DNA of 64,000 nucleotides, taken from Pseudomonas sp. MAG733B (GTDB taxonomy: Bacteria; Pseudomonadota; Gammaproteobacteria; Pseudomonadales; Pseudomonadaceae). The DNA lies in assembly GCF_036884845.1 (NCBI RefSeq), contig NZ_CP145732.1, positions 3,348,001-3,412,000 on the forward strand, read 5' to 3'. Made by a program: the position numbers and the translations under genes. Of the stretch, positions 43,740 to 51,873 are shown one piece after another. Each line of letters opens with the position of its first letter. Position 1 is the first letter of the stretch. A model generated the notes under the pieces. The model ran no database searches and had not been told where the DNA came from. It saw only the letters and a list, made by a program, of their open reading frames with translations.

Positions 43740-44792
43740 ATGAGTGAGCCTGTCATGGGTGTGGGTATCTGCCGCCCGCCGGCATTACGCAAATTCGCGT
43801 TGCTGGCTACAGCGCTCTCGCTGTTGGGCTCTGCCATGCTGTCAGCACCTGCGCTGGCCGCGGCTGCGCCGGCATCCGACGTTGTTTATTCGATTGAATC
43901 GGCCAAGGCCAGCAAAAGCCTGATGCTCGATGTCGTCCACGCAGGCAAGCGCCTGGTGGCGGTCGGGGATCGTGGGCACATTCTGTATTCCGATGACCAG
44001 GGCACAACCTGGACTCAAGCCAAGGTGCCGACCCGGGCACTGCTGACCTCAGTGTTTTTTGTCGATGACAAACACGGCTGGGCCGTCGGTCATGACGCAC
44101 AGATCCTCGCCAGCGAGGACGGCGGCGTCACCTGGACCAAGCAATTCGAAGATCTGAAACGCGAATCGCCGCTGCTCGATGTCTGGTTCCAGGACGTCAA
44201 CAGCGGCTTTGCCGTGGGCGCTTACGGTGCTTTGATGACCACCACCGATGGTGGGAAAAACTGGGAAGATGTCAGCGACCGGCTGGACAACGAAGACCAG
44301 TTCCACCTCAACGCCATCGCGGCGGTCAAGGACTCCGGTCTGTTCATCGTTGGCGAGCAGGGCAGCATGTTCCGCTCCGCCGATTGGGGCCAGACCTGGG
44401 AAAAACTCGAAGGCCCGTACGAAGGTTCGCTGTTTGGCGTGATCGGCACCGCACAACCTTCTACGCTGTTGGCTTATGGCCTGCGCGGCAATCTGTATCG
44501 CTCCACCGATTTCGGTAGCAACTGGGAACAAGTCGAACTCAAGGCCGAACGCGGTGACCTGGAGTTTGGCCTGTCCGGTGGCACGCTGCTCGAAGATGGT
44601 TCCATCGTGATCGTCGGTAATGGCGGTTCGGTGATTCGCAGCAGCGACGACGGCGCTACCTTCGAAGTGGTCAACCGTAAGGATCGCATTTCCGTCTCGG
44701 CGGTCACGGCGGCAGGCAATGGCAATCTGGTTCTGGCAGGACAGGGCGGCGTTCGCGTCACTTCGCCGAACGGCACCGAGTCGGGCAAATGA
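43740..44792 (+). CDS. Exported YCF48-like beta-propeller protein
   Basis: 350 residues. A signal peptide (LRKFALLATALSLLGSAMLSAPALAAAA) precedes a series of repeated blades with the pattern GxxGxIxxSxDxGxTW: GDRGHILYSDDQGTTW, GHDAQILASEDGGVTW, GAYGALMTTTDGGKNW, GEQGSMFRSADWGQTW and others. These are YCF48/BNR-type repeats, a photosystem II stability factor-like fold found in many bacteria with no photosystem. GGGGGAAGG precedes the ATG at 43740. It is 28 bp upstream of an MMPL transporter gene and probably works with it in the periplasm. In other species the pair follows DUF1302 and DUF1329 genes, absent here; the IS/repeat region lies upstream. Confidence 0.85.
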   Translation: MSEPVMGVGICRPPALRKFALLATALSLLGSAMLSAPALAAAAPASDVVYSIESAKASKSLMLDVVHAGKRLVAVGDRGHILYSDDQGTTWTQAKVPTRALLTSVFFVDDKHGWAVGHDAQILASEDGGVTWTKQFEDLKRESPLLDVWFQDVNSGFAVGAYGALMTTTDGGKNWEDVSDRLDNEDQFHLNAIAAVKDSGLFIVGEQGSMFRSADWGQTWEKLEGPYEGSLFGVIGTAQPSTLLAYGLRGNLYRSTDFGSNWEQVELKAERGDLEFGLSGGTLLEDGSIVIVGNGGSVIRSSDDGATFEVVNRKDRISVSAVTAAGNGNLVLAGQGGVRVTSPNGTESGK

Positions 44793-44820
44793 GCCGGGTT
44801 AATAATAAGAAGGCGCAGCT

Positions 44821-47205
44821 ATGACTTCCTTGAGTACTCATCACCAGGAAAAGGCGACACTCCTAGAGCGCCTGATCTTCAACAACCGCCCGGCAGTGAT
44901 TGTCATCTGCCTGTTGGTCAGTATTTTCCTGTTTTGGCAGGCGACGCTGATCCGGCCGTCCACCAGTTTCGAAAAAATGATCCCGCTGGAGCATCCCTTC
45001 ATCCAGAAGATGATGGAGCACCGCAACGATCTGGCGAACCTGGGCAACACCGTGCGGATTTCGGTGGAAGCCACCGACGGCGACATCTTCTCCAAGGAAT
45101 ACATGGAGACCCTGCGCCAGATCAACGACGAGGTGTTCTACATCTCCGGCGTCGACCGTTCCGGCCTCAAGTCGCTGTGGAGTCCGAGCGTTCGCTGGAC
45201 CGAAGTGACCGAGGAGGGCTTCGCCGGTGGTGAAGTGATCCCGCAGAGTTACAACGGCTCCCAGGCCAGCCTCGACCTGCTGCGCAACAACGTACTCAAA
45301 TCCGGTCAGGTCGGGCGTCTGGTGGCCAACGACTTCAAGTCGAGCATTGTCGATATCCCGCTGCTGGAGTCCTATCCGGACCCGCAGGACCAGGGCAAGT
45401 TGCTCGCGCTGGACTACCGCAAGTTCTCCCATGAACTCGAAGACAAGATCCGCAACAAGTTCGAAGCGCAGAACCCCAACGTCAAGATCCACATCGTCGG
45501 TTTCGCCAAGAAGGTCGGCGACCTGATCGATGGCCTGGTGATGGTGGTGATGTTCTTCGGCATCGCCTTCGTCATTACCCTGATCCTGTTGCTGTGGTTC
45601 ACCAACTGCCTGCGCAGCACCGTGGCGGTGTTGAGCACGACGCTGGTCGCGGTGATCTGGCAGCTCGGGTTGATGCACTTCTTCGGTTTCGGACTTGATC
45701 CGTATTCGATGCTGGTGCCGTTCCTGATTTTCGCCATCGGTATTTCCCACGGTGTGCAAAAGATCAACGGTATTGCCCTGCAATCCAGTGAGGCCGACAA
45801 CGCCCTGACCGCGGCGCGCCGCACCTTCCGCCAGTTGTTCCTGCCGGGGATGATCGCGATCCTCGCCGATGCCGTGGGCTTCATCACGCTGCTGATCATC
45901 GACATCGGCGTGATTCGTGAACTGGCCATCGGCGCGTCCATCGGCGTGGCGGTGATCGTGTTCACCAACCTGATCCTGCTGCCGGTAGCGATTTCCTACG
46001 TCGGCATCAGCAAACGTGCCGTGGCCCGCAGCAAGAAAGACGCGACCCGCGAACATCCTTTCTGGCGCCTGCTGTCGAATTTCGCCAGCGCGAAAGTCGC
46101 ACCGGTCTCGATCCTGCTGGCGCTGATCGCCTTCGGTGGCGGCCTCTGGTACAGCCAGAACCTGAAGATCGGCGACCTTGACCAAGGCGCACCGGAACTG
46201 CGTCCGGACTCGCGCTACAACAAGGACAACAACTTCATCATCAGCAATTACTCCACCAGCTCCGATGTATTGGTGGTGATGGTCAAGACCAAGTCTGAAG
46301 GTTGCTCGCGCTACGAAGCGATGGCGCCGATCGACGAGCTGATGTGGAAGATGCAGAACACCGAGGGCGTGCAGTCGGCGATTTCCCTGGTGACCGTGTC
46401 CAAGCAAATGATCAAGGGCATGAACGAGGGCAACCTGAAATGGGAAACCCTGTCGCGCAACCCGGACGTGCTGAACAACTCGATTGCCCGTGCCGATGGC
46501 CTGTACAACAACAGTTGCTCGCTGGCACCGGTGCTGGTGTTCCTCAACGATCACAAGGCTGAAACACTGGATCGCGCGGTGCATGCCGTGCAGGCCTTCG
46601 CCAAGGAACACAACACCGAAAACCTGGAGTTCATCCTGGCGGCCGGTAACGCAGGGATCGAAGCGGCCACCAACGAAGTGATCAAGAAGTCCGAGCTGAC
46701 CATCCTGATCCTGGTGTACATCTGCGTGGCGGTCATGTGCATGATCACCTTCCGCTCCTGGGCGGCGACCTTGTGCATCGTGTTGCCGCTGGTGCTGACC
46801 TCGGTACTCGGCAACGCCCTGATGGCCTTCATGGGCATCGGCGTGAAAGTCGCGACCTTGCCGGTCGTGGCGCTCGGGGTCGGGATTGGCGTGGACTACG
46901 GCATCTACATCTACAGCCGTCTGGAAAGCTTCCTGCGTGCCGGCCTGCCGTTGCAAGAGGCGTATTACCAGACCCTGAAGTCCACCGGTAAAGCGGTATT
47001 GTTCACCGGTCTGTGCCTGGCCATCGGCGTGTGCACCTGGATCTTCTCGGCTATCAAGTTCCAGGCTGACATGGGCCTGATGCTGACCTTCATGCTGCTG
47101 TGGAACATGTTCGGTGCGCTGTGGCTGTTGCCGGCACTGGCACGGTTCCTGATCAAGCCGGAGAAACTGGCAGGGCAGAAGGGCAACTCGCTGTTCGCTC
47201 ACTGA
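44821..47205 (+). CDS. RND-superfamily (MMPL) transporter
   Basis: 794 residues with two repeats of a membrane helix, a large periplasmic loop and five more helices. LLVSIFLFWQATLIRPSTSFEKMIP opens the protein; VMVVMFFGIAFVITLILLLWFTNCLRSTVAV and VYICVAVMCMITFRSWAATLCIVLPL begin the two membrane bundles. GLGVGVDYGIYI-type sequence appears as LGVGIGVDYGIYIYSRLESFLRAG. MMPL proteins export lipids or hydrophobic molecules. AGAAGG precedes the ATG. It is followed by a strong terminator. The cargo is unknown. Confidence 0.9.
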   Translation: MTSLSTHHQEKATLLERLIFNNRPAVIVICLLVSIFLFWQATLIRPSTSFEKMIPLEHPFIQKMMEHRNDLANLGNTVRISVEATDGDIFSKEYMETLRQINDEVFYISGVDRSGLKSLWSPSVRWTEVTEEGFAGGEVIPQSYNGSQASLDLLRNNVLKSGQVGRLVANDFKSSIVDIPLLESYPDPQDQGKLLALDYRKFSHELEDKIRNKFEAQNPNVKIHIVGFAKKVGDLIDGLVMVVMFFGIAFVITLILLLWFTNCLRSTVAVLSTTLVAVIWQLGLMHFFGFGLDPYSMLVPFLIFAIGISHGVQKINGIALQSSEADNALTAARRTFRQLFLPGMIAILADAVGFITLLIIDIGVIRELAIGASIGVAVIVFTNLILLPVAISYVGISKRAVARSKKDATREHPFWRLLSNFASAKVAPVSILLALIAFGGGLWYSQNLKIGDLDQGAPELRPDSRYNKDNNFIISNYSTSSDVLVVMVKTKSEGCSRYEAMAPIDELMWKMQNTEGVQSAISLVTVSKQMIKGMNEGNLKWETLSRNPDVLNNSIARADGLYNNSCSLAPVLVFLNDHKAETLDRAVHAVQAFAKEHNTENLEFILAAGNAGIEAATNEVIKKSELTILILVYICVAVMCMITFRSWAATLCIVLPLVLTSVLGNALMAFMGIGVKVATLPVVALGVGIGVDYGIYIYSRLESFLRAGLPLQEAYYQTLKSTGKAVLFTGLCLAIGVCTWIFSAIKFQADMGLMLTFMLLWNMFGALWLLPALARFLIKPEKLAGQKGNSLFAH

Positions 47206-47222
47206 TCCCGGCGTAAAACAGA

Positions 47223-47251
47223 AAAGCCGCAACCCAGGTTGCGGCTTTTTT
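47223..47251. terminator. Bidirectional rho-independent terminator
   Basis: AAAGCCGCAACC and GGTTGCGGCTTT form a 12-bp stem with a 2-base loop and a T run. It separates the convergent MMPL and OYE genes. Confidence 0.9.
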
Positions 47252-47275
47252 ATGGGTCGCATGGCTGGTCCGGGC

Positions 47276-48499
47276 TTACTTGCTCATGGCCTGGCGGTAT
47301 TGCCGGGTGCGCCGGGCGATGTGCAAACGATCGAGAATCAACGCCCAAACCGCTGACACCTGCGGCCGTGTCGTACGTCCGCGACTCAGCCGAGCCAGCT
47401 GGAATTTCACCACTGCCATGTTCGCCAGTGATGCCAGTGCTTTGCGTTTCCAGCGAATCGGCGGTAGCTGCGGATGGCTGTTCTGGCCTTCGCGCCAGTG
47501 TTTGACCAGCAGCGGTTCAACGGCCAGCGCGGTGCCAATACCGGCCATCGCGATGCCGCTGTCGAGCACCTGTTCAACGATTGCCAAGCGGCGGATTCCA
47601 CCCGTGACCATCACCGGCATCCGCGCCACGCTGGCCAGTTCGCCAGCCATTTCCAGAAAGTAGGCTTCCCGCGCCAACGTGCGGCCGTCGCGAGCTTCGC
47701 CTTGCATCGCCGGTGCTTCGTAGCTGCCGCCAGAGAGTTCCAGCAGGTCGATCTGCTGTTCGTTGAGCCACTGGATCACTTGCCGGGCGTCGTCGGCGTC
47801 GAAGCCGCCGCGCTGGAAATCTGCCGAGTTGAGTTTCACCGAAACACAAAACTGCGGCGATACGGCTTTACGCACCGCGCTGACCACGGCCAACAGCAAT
47901 CGAGCACGATTCTCCAGCGATCCGCCCCAGTGATCGGTCCGGCGATTGGTCAGCGGCGAAAGGAACTGGCTGATCAGGTAACCGTGCGCGGCATGGATCT
48001 GCACACCGGTAAAACCGGCCTTTTCCGCCAATGTGGCGCTGGTGGCGAAGCGCTGGATCACCTCTTCAATGTCGGCTTCGTCCATCGGTTTCGGTTCGGC
48101 GAACATCTTCGAAAACGACCCGAGATCCAGCGCCACCGCCGACGGTGCCAAGGCTTGTTGACCGAGGTTCGCCATGGTCTGGCGGCCGGGATGATTGAGT
48201 TGCACCCAGAACTGCGCACCACCGGCCCGGCCAATGTCTGCCCATTGCCGAAAGCGCTCAAGGTGCCGCTCATCCTCCAGCACCACGCCGCCGGGGCCGG
48301 TCATGGCGCGGCGGTCGATCATTATGTTGCCGGTCAACAACAGACCGGTCCTGCCCTCGGCCCAGGCCTGGTACAAGCGAAACAACGCGTGGTCGGGCGC
48401 CTGATCAAGGTCGGCCAGGTTTTCCTCCATCGCGGCTTTGGCGATGCGATTGCCGATGGTCTGGCCGTTGGGCAAATTCAACGCTTGGAAGGGCGACAT
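47276..48499 (-). CDS. NADH:flavin oxidoreductase (old yellow enzyme family)
   Basis: 407 residues. FMN- and substrate-binding motifs are present: AQFWVQLNHPGRQT, then FTGVQIHAAHGYLISQFLSPLTNRRTDHWGGSLENRARLL, the classical OYE signature, and MPVMVTGGIRRLAIVEQVL. It reduces activated alkenes or related electrophiles using NAD(P)H. Its start at 48499 lies 77 bp from a divergent MerR regulator, with a MerR-type promoter between. The C-terminal ~60 residues are longer than in the shortest family members. Confidence 0.9.
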   Translation of the reverse strand: MSPFQALNLPNGQTIGNRIAKAAMEENLADLDQAPDHALFRLYQAWAEGRTGLLLTGNIMIDRRAMTGPGGVVLEDERHLERFRQWADIGRAGGAQFWVQLNHPGRQTMANLGQQALAPSAVALDLGSFSKMFAEPKPMDEADIEEVIQRFATSATLAEKAGFTGVQIHAAHGYLISQFLSPLTNRRTDHWGGSLENRARLLLAVVSAVRKAVSPQFCVSVKLNSADFQRGGFDADDARQVIQWLNEQQIDLLELSGGSYEAPAMQGEARDGRTLAREAYFLEMAGELASVARMPVMVTGGIRRLAIVEQVLDSGIAMAGIGTALAVEPLLVKHWREGQNSHPQLPPIRWKRKALASLANMAVVKFQLARLSRGRTTRPQVSAVWALILDRLHIARRTRQYRQAMSK

Positions 48500-48526
48500 G
48501 CTTGACTCCTCATCAGTGATGAGTAG

Positions 48527-48557
48527 AGGCTAAGCTTAAAGTTAACTTTAATGTCAA
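48527..48557 (-). promoter_or_regulatory. MerR-type promoter of the OYE gene
   Basis: On the minus strand TTGACA (48557-48552) is followed after 19 bases by TAGCCT (48532-48527). The over-long 19-bp spacer holds a perfect 14-bp palindrome, TAAAGTTAACTTTA (48537-48550). This is the layout of promoters activated by MerR regulators. Confidence 0.65.
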
Positions 48558-48576
48558 GCAGACAAACGAGGGCACG

Positions 48577-48981
48577 ATGAAGATTGGTGAACTGGCGCAG
48601 GTGAGCGGACTAACCGCTTCGCGCATCCGCTTTTATGAGGCCCAGGGCTTGATCCAACAGGTGCAGCGCTCGGCCAACGGCTATCGGCGCTATCCGCAGC
48701 AGGTTCTGCAAACCTTGCAGATCATCCAGTGCGCCCAGCAGGCCGGGTTCAGCCTGGAAGAACTCAAGAATCTGTTACCGGACAATGTAACGGGCGCGTT
48801 CAAGCACGATGAACTGATGGTCAGCCTGCAACGCAAGATCGAGCAGATCGAAGCGATGCAACTGCACCTTGCTCAGAGCAAAGCGCAGTTGCTGGGCTTG
48901 ATCGAGAACATCCAGGCACGCCCCGAAGGCATGGCCTGCGATGCCAACGCCGAGCGGGTGCTGGCGTCATTCAAGCACTAG
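48577..48981 (+). CDS. MerR-family transcriptional regulator
   Basis: 134 residues. The N-terminal winged helix is MKIGELAQVSGLTASRIRFYEAQGLI followed by NGYRRYPQQVLQTLQIIQCAQQAGFSLEELKNLL. A coiled-coil dimerisation helix follows (QRKIEQIEAMQLHLAQSKAQLLGLIENIQ). A single Cys (MACDANAE) near the end is the only thiol in that region, so a metal site is not evident. It probably controls the divergent OYE gene. Its end overlaps the convergent MFS gene by 15 bp. Confidence 0.93.
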   Translation: MKIGELAQVSGLTASRIRFYEAQGLIQQVQRSANGYRRYPQQVLQTLQIIQCAQQAGFSLEELKNLLPDNVTGAFKHDELMVSLQRKIEQIEAMQLHLAQSKAQLLGLIENIQARPEGMACDANAERVLASFKH

Positions 48982-50511
48982 GGACCGTTGGGGCGCAGGA
49001 ATCGGATTGCGCATCAGCGTGCCCACCACCAACGCACCCAGCAATGCCGCGAGCCCGGCGACCCACAGCAACAGACTGAAACCTGCGACAAAAGCCTGCC
49101 GGGCCAAAGGTTCGACCAGCGTTCGCGCGGCTTCGGGCAGCAGGCTCATTGCCGCGCTCATGTCACCGGCCACCACCCGCGAGGCGACATCCTTGGATTG
49201 TTCGAGCAGCGCCGGAGCCTGACTCGACAGGCCAGTGTGCAACTGTTGTTCGGTGTGGCCGGCGAGCAGGGCGCCATACACGCCGATGGCCAGCATCACC
49301 GCACTGAAGCGCATGGTGGTGCTCATGCCCGAAGCCATCCCGGTGCGCTCCCGCGGCACGCAGGCCATGATGTTTTTCTGCGTGTCACCGTTGAGCAGAC
49401 CGGCACCGGCGCCGGTCACGGCAATTGCCAGGGCGAAGAGCGGGTAACCACCGCTGTTGACCGCCCAGGCGCTGAGCAGGTTACCGCTGCCCACCAGCAT
49501 CAAGCCGATCGCCATCATGTTTGCCGGGGTTACGCGGCCTGTCAGGCGTGCGCCAATGCGCGGGAAGATCAGCATGGTCACCGCAAACGGCAACATGCCC
49601 AGCCCCGCCGAAATCGCGGTAAAACCCAAACCGTTCTGCAGATAAAACGGCAGCATCGTCATCATCACCTGGGCGCACGCGGCGTAGGAGAACATCCCGA
49701 GCAAGGCGCCGATAAAGCGTGGGTGGCGGAACAATTGCAGGTCGATCATCGGCCGCTGCTGCATCCGCTCGATTACCACGAACAGTCCCAACAGTACTGC
49801 GCCGCCGATCAGGCGCGCATATGTCGCCGGGTTGTTCCAGCCGATGCGGTTGGCTTCGATCAGGCCCCAGATCAGGCATAACAGACTGGCGCTGAACGCG
49901 AGACTACCCCAAGGGTCGAGGCGTGCGGCCTGGGCGTCGCGGGATTCCGGCACCGCGCGCCAGACCATGTACATCAGGAACAGGCCGACCGGCAGGTTGA
50001 GGTAGAAAATCCAGCGCCAACCCACGTATTCGGTGATCAATCCGCCCAAGGTCGGCGCCGCTGTCATCGCCACACCCATGCAGCCGCCCCAGAACGCCCA
50101 GGCCTTGGCCCGTTCCACTTCATCGTGAAAGGTGTGGCCAATGGACGCGAGCGCAGAGGTCAGCAGCAGTGCGGCGCCGACGCCCTTGATGGCGCGGGCG
50201 ATATCGAGAAACAGTGCATTCGGCGCGGCACCGCAACCCAGCGACGCGAGAATGAAAATGCCGAGCCCCCACATCAGGGTTTTCTGTCGGCCAAAACGGT
50301 CGGCCAGGCTGCCGGCAGGCAACAGCAACGCGGCGAAGGCCAGCATGTAAGCACTGACCACCCATTCGATGTCCGCGAAATTCGCCCCCAGATCCCGAGC
50401 GATGCTGGGCAAGGTAACGGCGACGATGTTGGTGTCGAGCACGATCAACGAGCACACGGCGGATGCGGTGAGCAAGGTCAGGCGTGGGCTTACCTTGGGT
50501 TTGACGGACAT
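48967..50511 (-). CDS. MFS transporter, DHA2 (14-helix) drug efflux family
   Basis: 514 residues with fourteen membrane segments. The N-terminal LDTNIVAVTLPSIARDLG and WVVSAYMLAFAALLLPAGSLADRFGRQKTLMWG motifs, and LGGLITEYVGWRWIFYLNLPVGLF (motif C), are typical of proton-driven drug exporters of the EmrB/QacA type. It is divergent from a LysR gene (103 bp between), which likely regulates it. No membrane-fusion partner is adjacent, so it probably works alone. Confidence 0.92.
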   Translation of the reverse strand: MSVKPKVSPRLTLLTASAVCSLIVLDTNIVAVTLPSIARDLGANFADIEWVVSAYMLAFAALLLPAGSLADRFGRQKTLMWGLGIFILASLGCGAAPNALFLDIARAIKGVGAALLLTSALASIGHTFHDEVERAKAWAFWGGCMGVAMTAAPTLGGLITEYVGWRWIFYLNLPVGLFLMYMVWRAVPESRDAQAARLDPWGSLAFSASLLCLIWGLIEANRIGWNNPATYARLIGGAVLLGLFVVIERMQQRPMIDLQLFRHPRFIGALLGMFSYAACAQVMMTMLPFYLQNGLGFTAISAGLGMLPFAVTMLIFPRIGARLTGRVTPANMMAIGLMLVGSGNLLSAWAVNSGGYPLFALAIAVTGAGAGLLNGDTQKNIMACVPRERTGMASGMSTTMRFSAVMLAIGVYGALLAGHTEQQLHTGLSSQAPALLEQSKDVASRVVAGDMSAAMSLLPEAARTLVEPLARQAFVAGFSLLLWVAGLAALLGALVVGTLMRNPIPAPQRSLVLE

Positions 50512-50614
50512 GGCAGGGGTTCTCTACTGTGGCGGTTCGTGCAGCTTATCGCTCGCTGAAGATGTCTTTGTTAGGCGCGCTTCATCACTTCATTACCTTT
50601 GAGCTAATGTAAAA

Positions 50615-51481
50615 ATGGACATCCGCCACTTCCGCTACTTCCTGGCCGTCGCCCGGCAGCGCAATTTCACCCGTGCCGCCGAGCAACTGGGCATTGCACC
50701 GCCAACGCTGACCCGGCAGATCCAGGACATGGAAACAGAACTGGGCACGCGGCTGTTTTTGCGTCAGGTGCGGGACGTCAGCCTGACCGAGGCTGGCGCA
50801 GCGCTGCTGATCGAGGCCGAAGCCACGGTGCGGCAATTCGAATCGGCGCAGCGCAATGCCCAACGTGCCGGTCGCGGTGATATCGGCCATATCGAACTGG
50901 GTTACGTCGCCTCGGCGGTGTACTCGGGGATATTGCAAAAACAGGTGCAGGGTTTTGCCAGCGAGTACCCGGATGTCAGCCTCAACGTGCGGGAAAGCCC
51001 CATGGCCAGCCTGCCGAACATGATCCTCGAAGGGCGCTTCGACCTGGGTTACATCCGCTGCCCGATGGCCTTGCCCGAGGGCGTCGAAGGCGTGCGCCTC
51101 AATGATGAGGGCTTTGTCCTGGCGCTACCGGTCGACTCGTGGCTGACTCGCTTGCCGGTGATCACTTCGGCACATCTGCAAAATGAGAACTTCATTCTTC
51201 CGGAGCAAGTGATTGGCACTTTGCAAGTGGCCGCGCAGGGTGAGTTCGTCCCGAAGCTGGGCGCGCAACCGGGTGGGTTGGTGGCGGTGATTGCGCTGGT
51301 GTCGCTGGGGCAGGGCGTTGCGGTGGTGCCGGAGTCGGTGGTCGGGCATGTCAGTTTGCCGAATGTGGTGTATCGGCAGGTTTCGGACTGCAATACGTCA
51401 TCGTGGCTGGCGTTGGTTCATCGGCGGTTTGAGAAATCGCCCGCTGTGGTGCGTTACATCGAGCGTGTCAGGAAGAGTTGA
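50615..51481 (+). CDS. LysR-family transcriptional regulator
   Basis: 288 residues. MDIRHFRYFLAVARQRNFTRAAEQLGIAPPTLTRQIQDMETELGTRLFLRQVRDVSLTEAG is the HTH domain and linker. The effector domain follows (GDIGHIELGYVASAVYSGIL). The divergent MFS exporter is the likely target. A REPIN begins 8 bp after the stop. Confidence 0.94.
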   Translation: MDIRHFRYFLAVARQRNFTRAAEQLGIAPPTLTRQIQDMETELGTRLFLRQVRDVSLTEAGAALLIEAEATVRQFESAQRNAQRAGRGDIGHIELGYVASAVYSGILQKQVQGFASEYPDVSLNVRESPMASLPNMILEGRFDLGYIRCPMALPEGVEGVRLNDEGFVLALPVDSWLTRLPVITSAHLQNENFILPEQVIGTLQVAAQGEFVPKLGAQPGGLVAVIALVSLGQGVAVVPESVVGHVSLPNVVYRQVSDCNTSSWLALVHRRFEKSPAVVRYIERVRKS

Positions 51482-51488
51482 AAGGCAA

Positions 51489-51580
51489 AAGCTTCGCGAG
51501 CAAGCCCGCTCCCACATTAGACGGCGTTTATCCAGATGACGTCGATCAGTTGTGGGAGCGGGCTTGCTCGCGAAAGCGGC
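51489..51580. repeat. REPIN (inverted REP pair)
   Basis: AAGCTTCGCGAGCAAGCCCG...TCCCACA and TGTGGGAGCGGGCTTGCTCG...AAAGC enclose a 35-bp spacer, after the LysR gene. Confidence 0.9.
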
Positions 51581-51690
51581 CTTCAGAACACCTCGATTAC
51601 AATGGCTACAGATCTTGAAATGATTTCCGGCTGTAGGATTTGTCGCTATCACCTGTACGATTCAAGTCCTTTTTTCCTTTCAGGACTTGC

Positions 51691-51846
51691 ATGAACACCC
51701 TCACGGAGCCTCCCAGTTATCCTTCCTTCTCGCGCCAACGCGCGGTCTTGACGCACGCGAAACATCCGGTCTTTCGGCTTCTGAACACCCATGACATTGC
51801 AGCTCCACGGCCTCTGCGCCGCGCCTTGCCGTGCCCGGCATTCTGA
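51691..51846 (+). CDS. Possible proline-rich leader peptide upstream of TerC gene
   Basis: A 51-codon open frame with AGGA before its ATG, ending 27 bp before the TerC start. The peptide (MNTLTEPPSYPSF..., ending APRPLRRALPCPAF) is basic and has seven prolines. I see no known domain. A hairpin (AAGTCCT / AGGACTT, 51665-51689) overlaps its ribosome binding site. It could be a regulatory leader, or simply an open frame by chance. Confidence 0.35.
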   Translation: MNTLTEPPSYPSFSRQRAVLTHAKHPVFRLLNTHDIAAPRPLRRALPCPAF

Positions 51847-51873
51847 ATTCACTGAAGAGATCGAGACGTTTTT

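Noticed and set aside
44863..47262. 799-codon minus-strand frame opposite the MMPL transporter
   Set aside because: Its translation is dominated by His, Gln and Asp and ends in the terminator; the plus-strand transporter is well supported.
12108..51580. REPINs considered as a CRISPR array
   Set aside because: They are isolated inverted pairs scattered between genes, with no regular spacing and no cas genes.
51640..51873. yybP-ykoY manganese riboswitch upstream of TerC
   Set aside because: The conserved loop sequences of that riboswitch could not be found, so no riboswitch is claimed.
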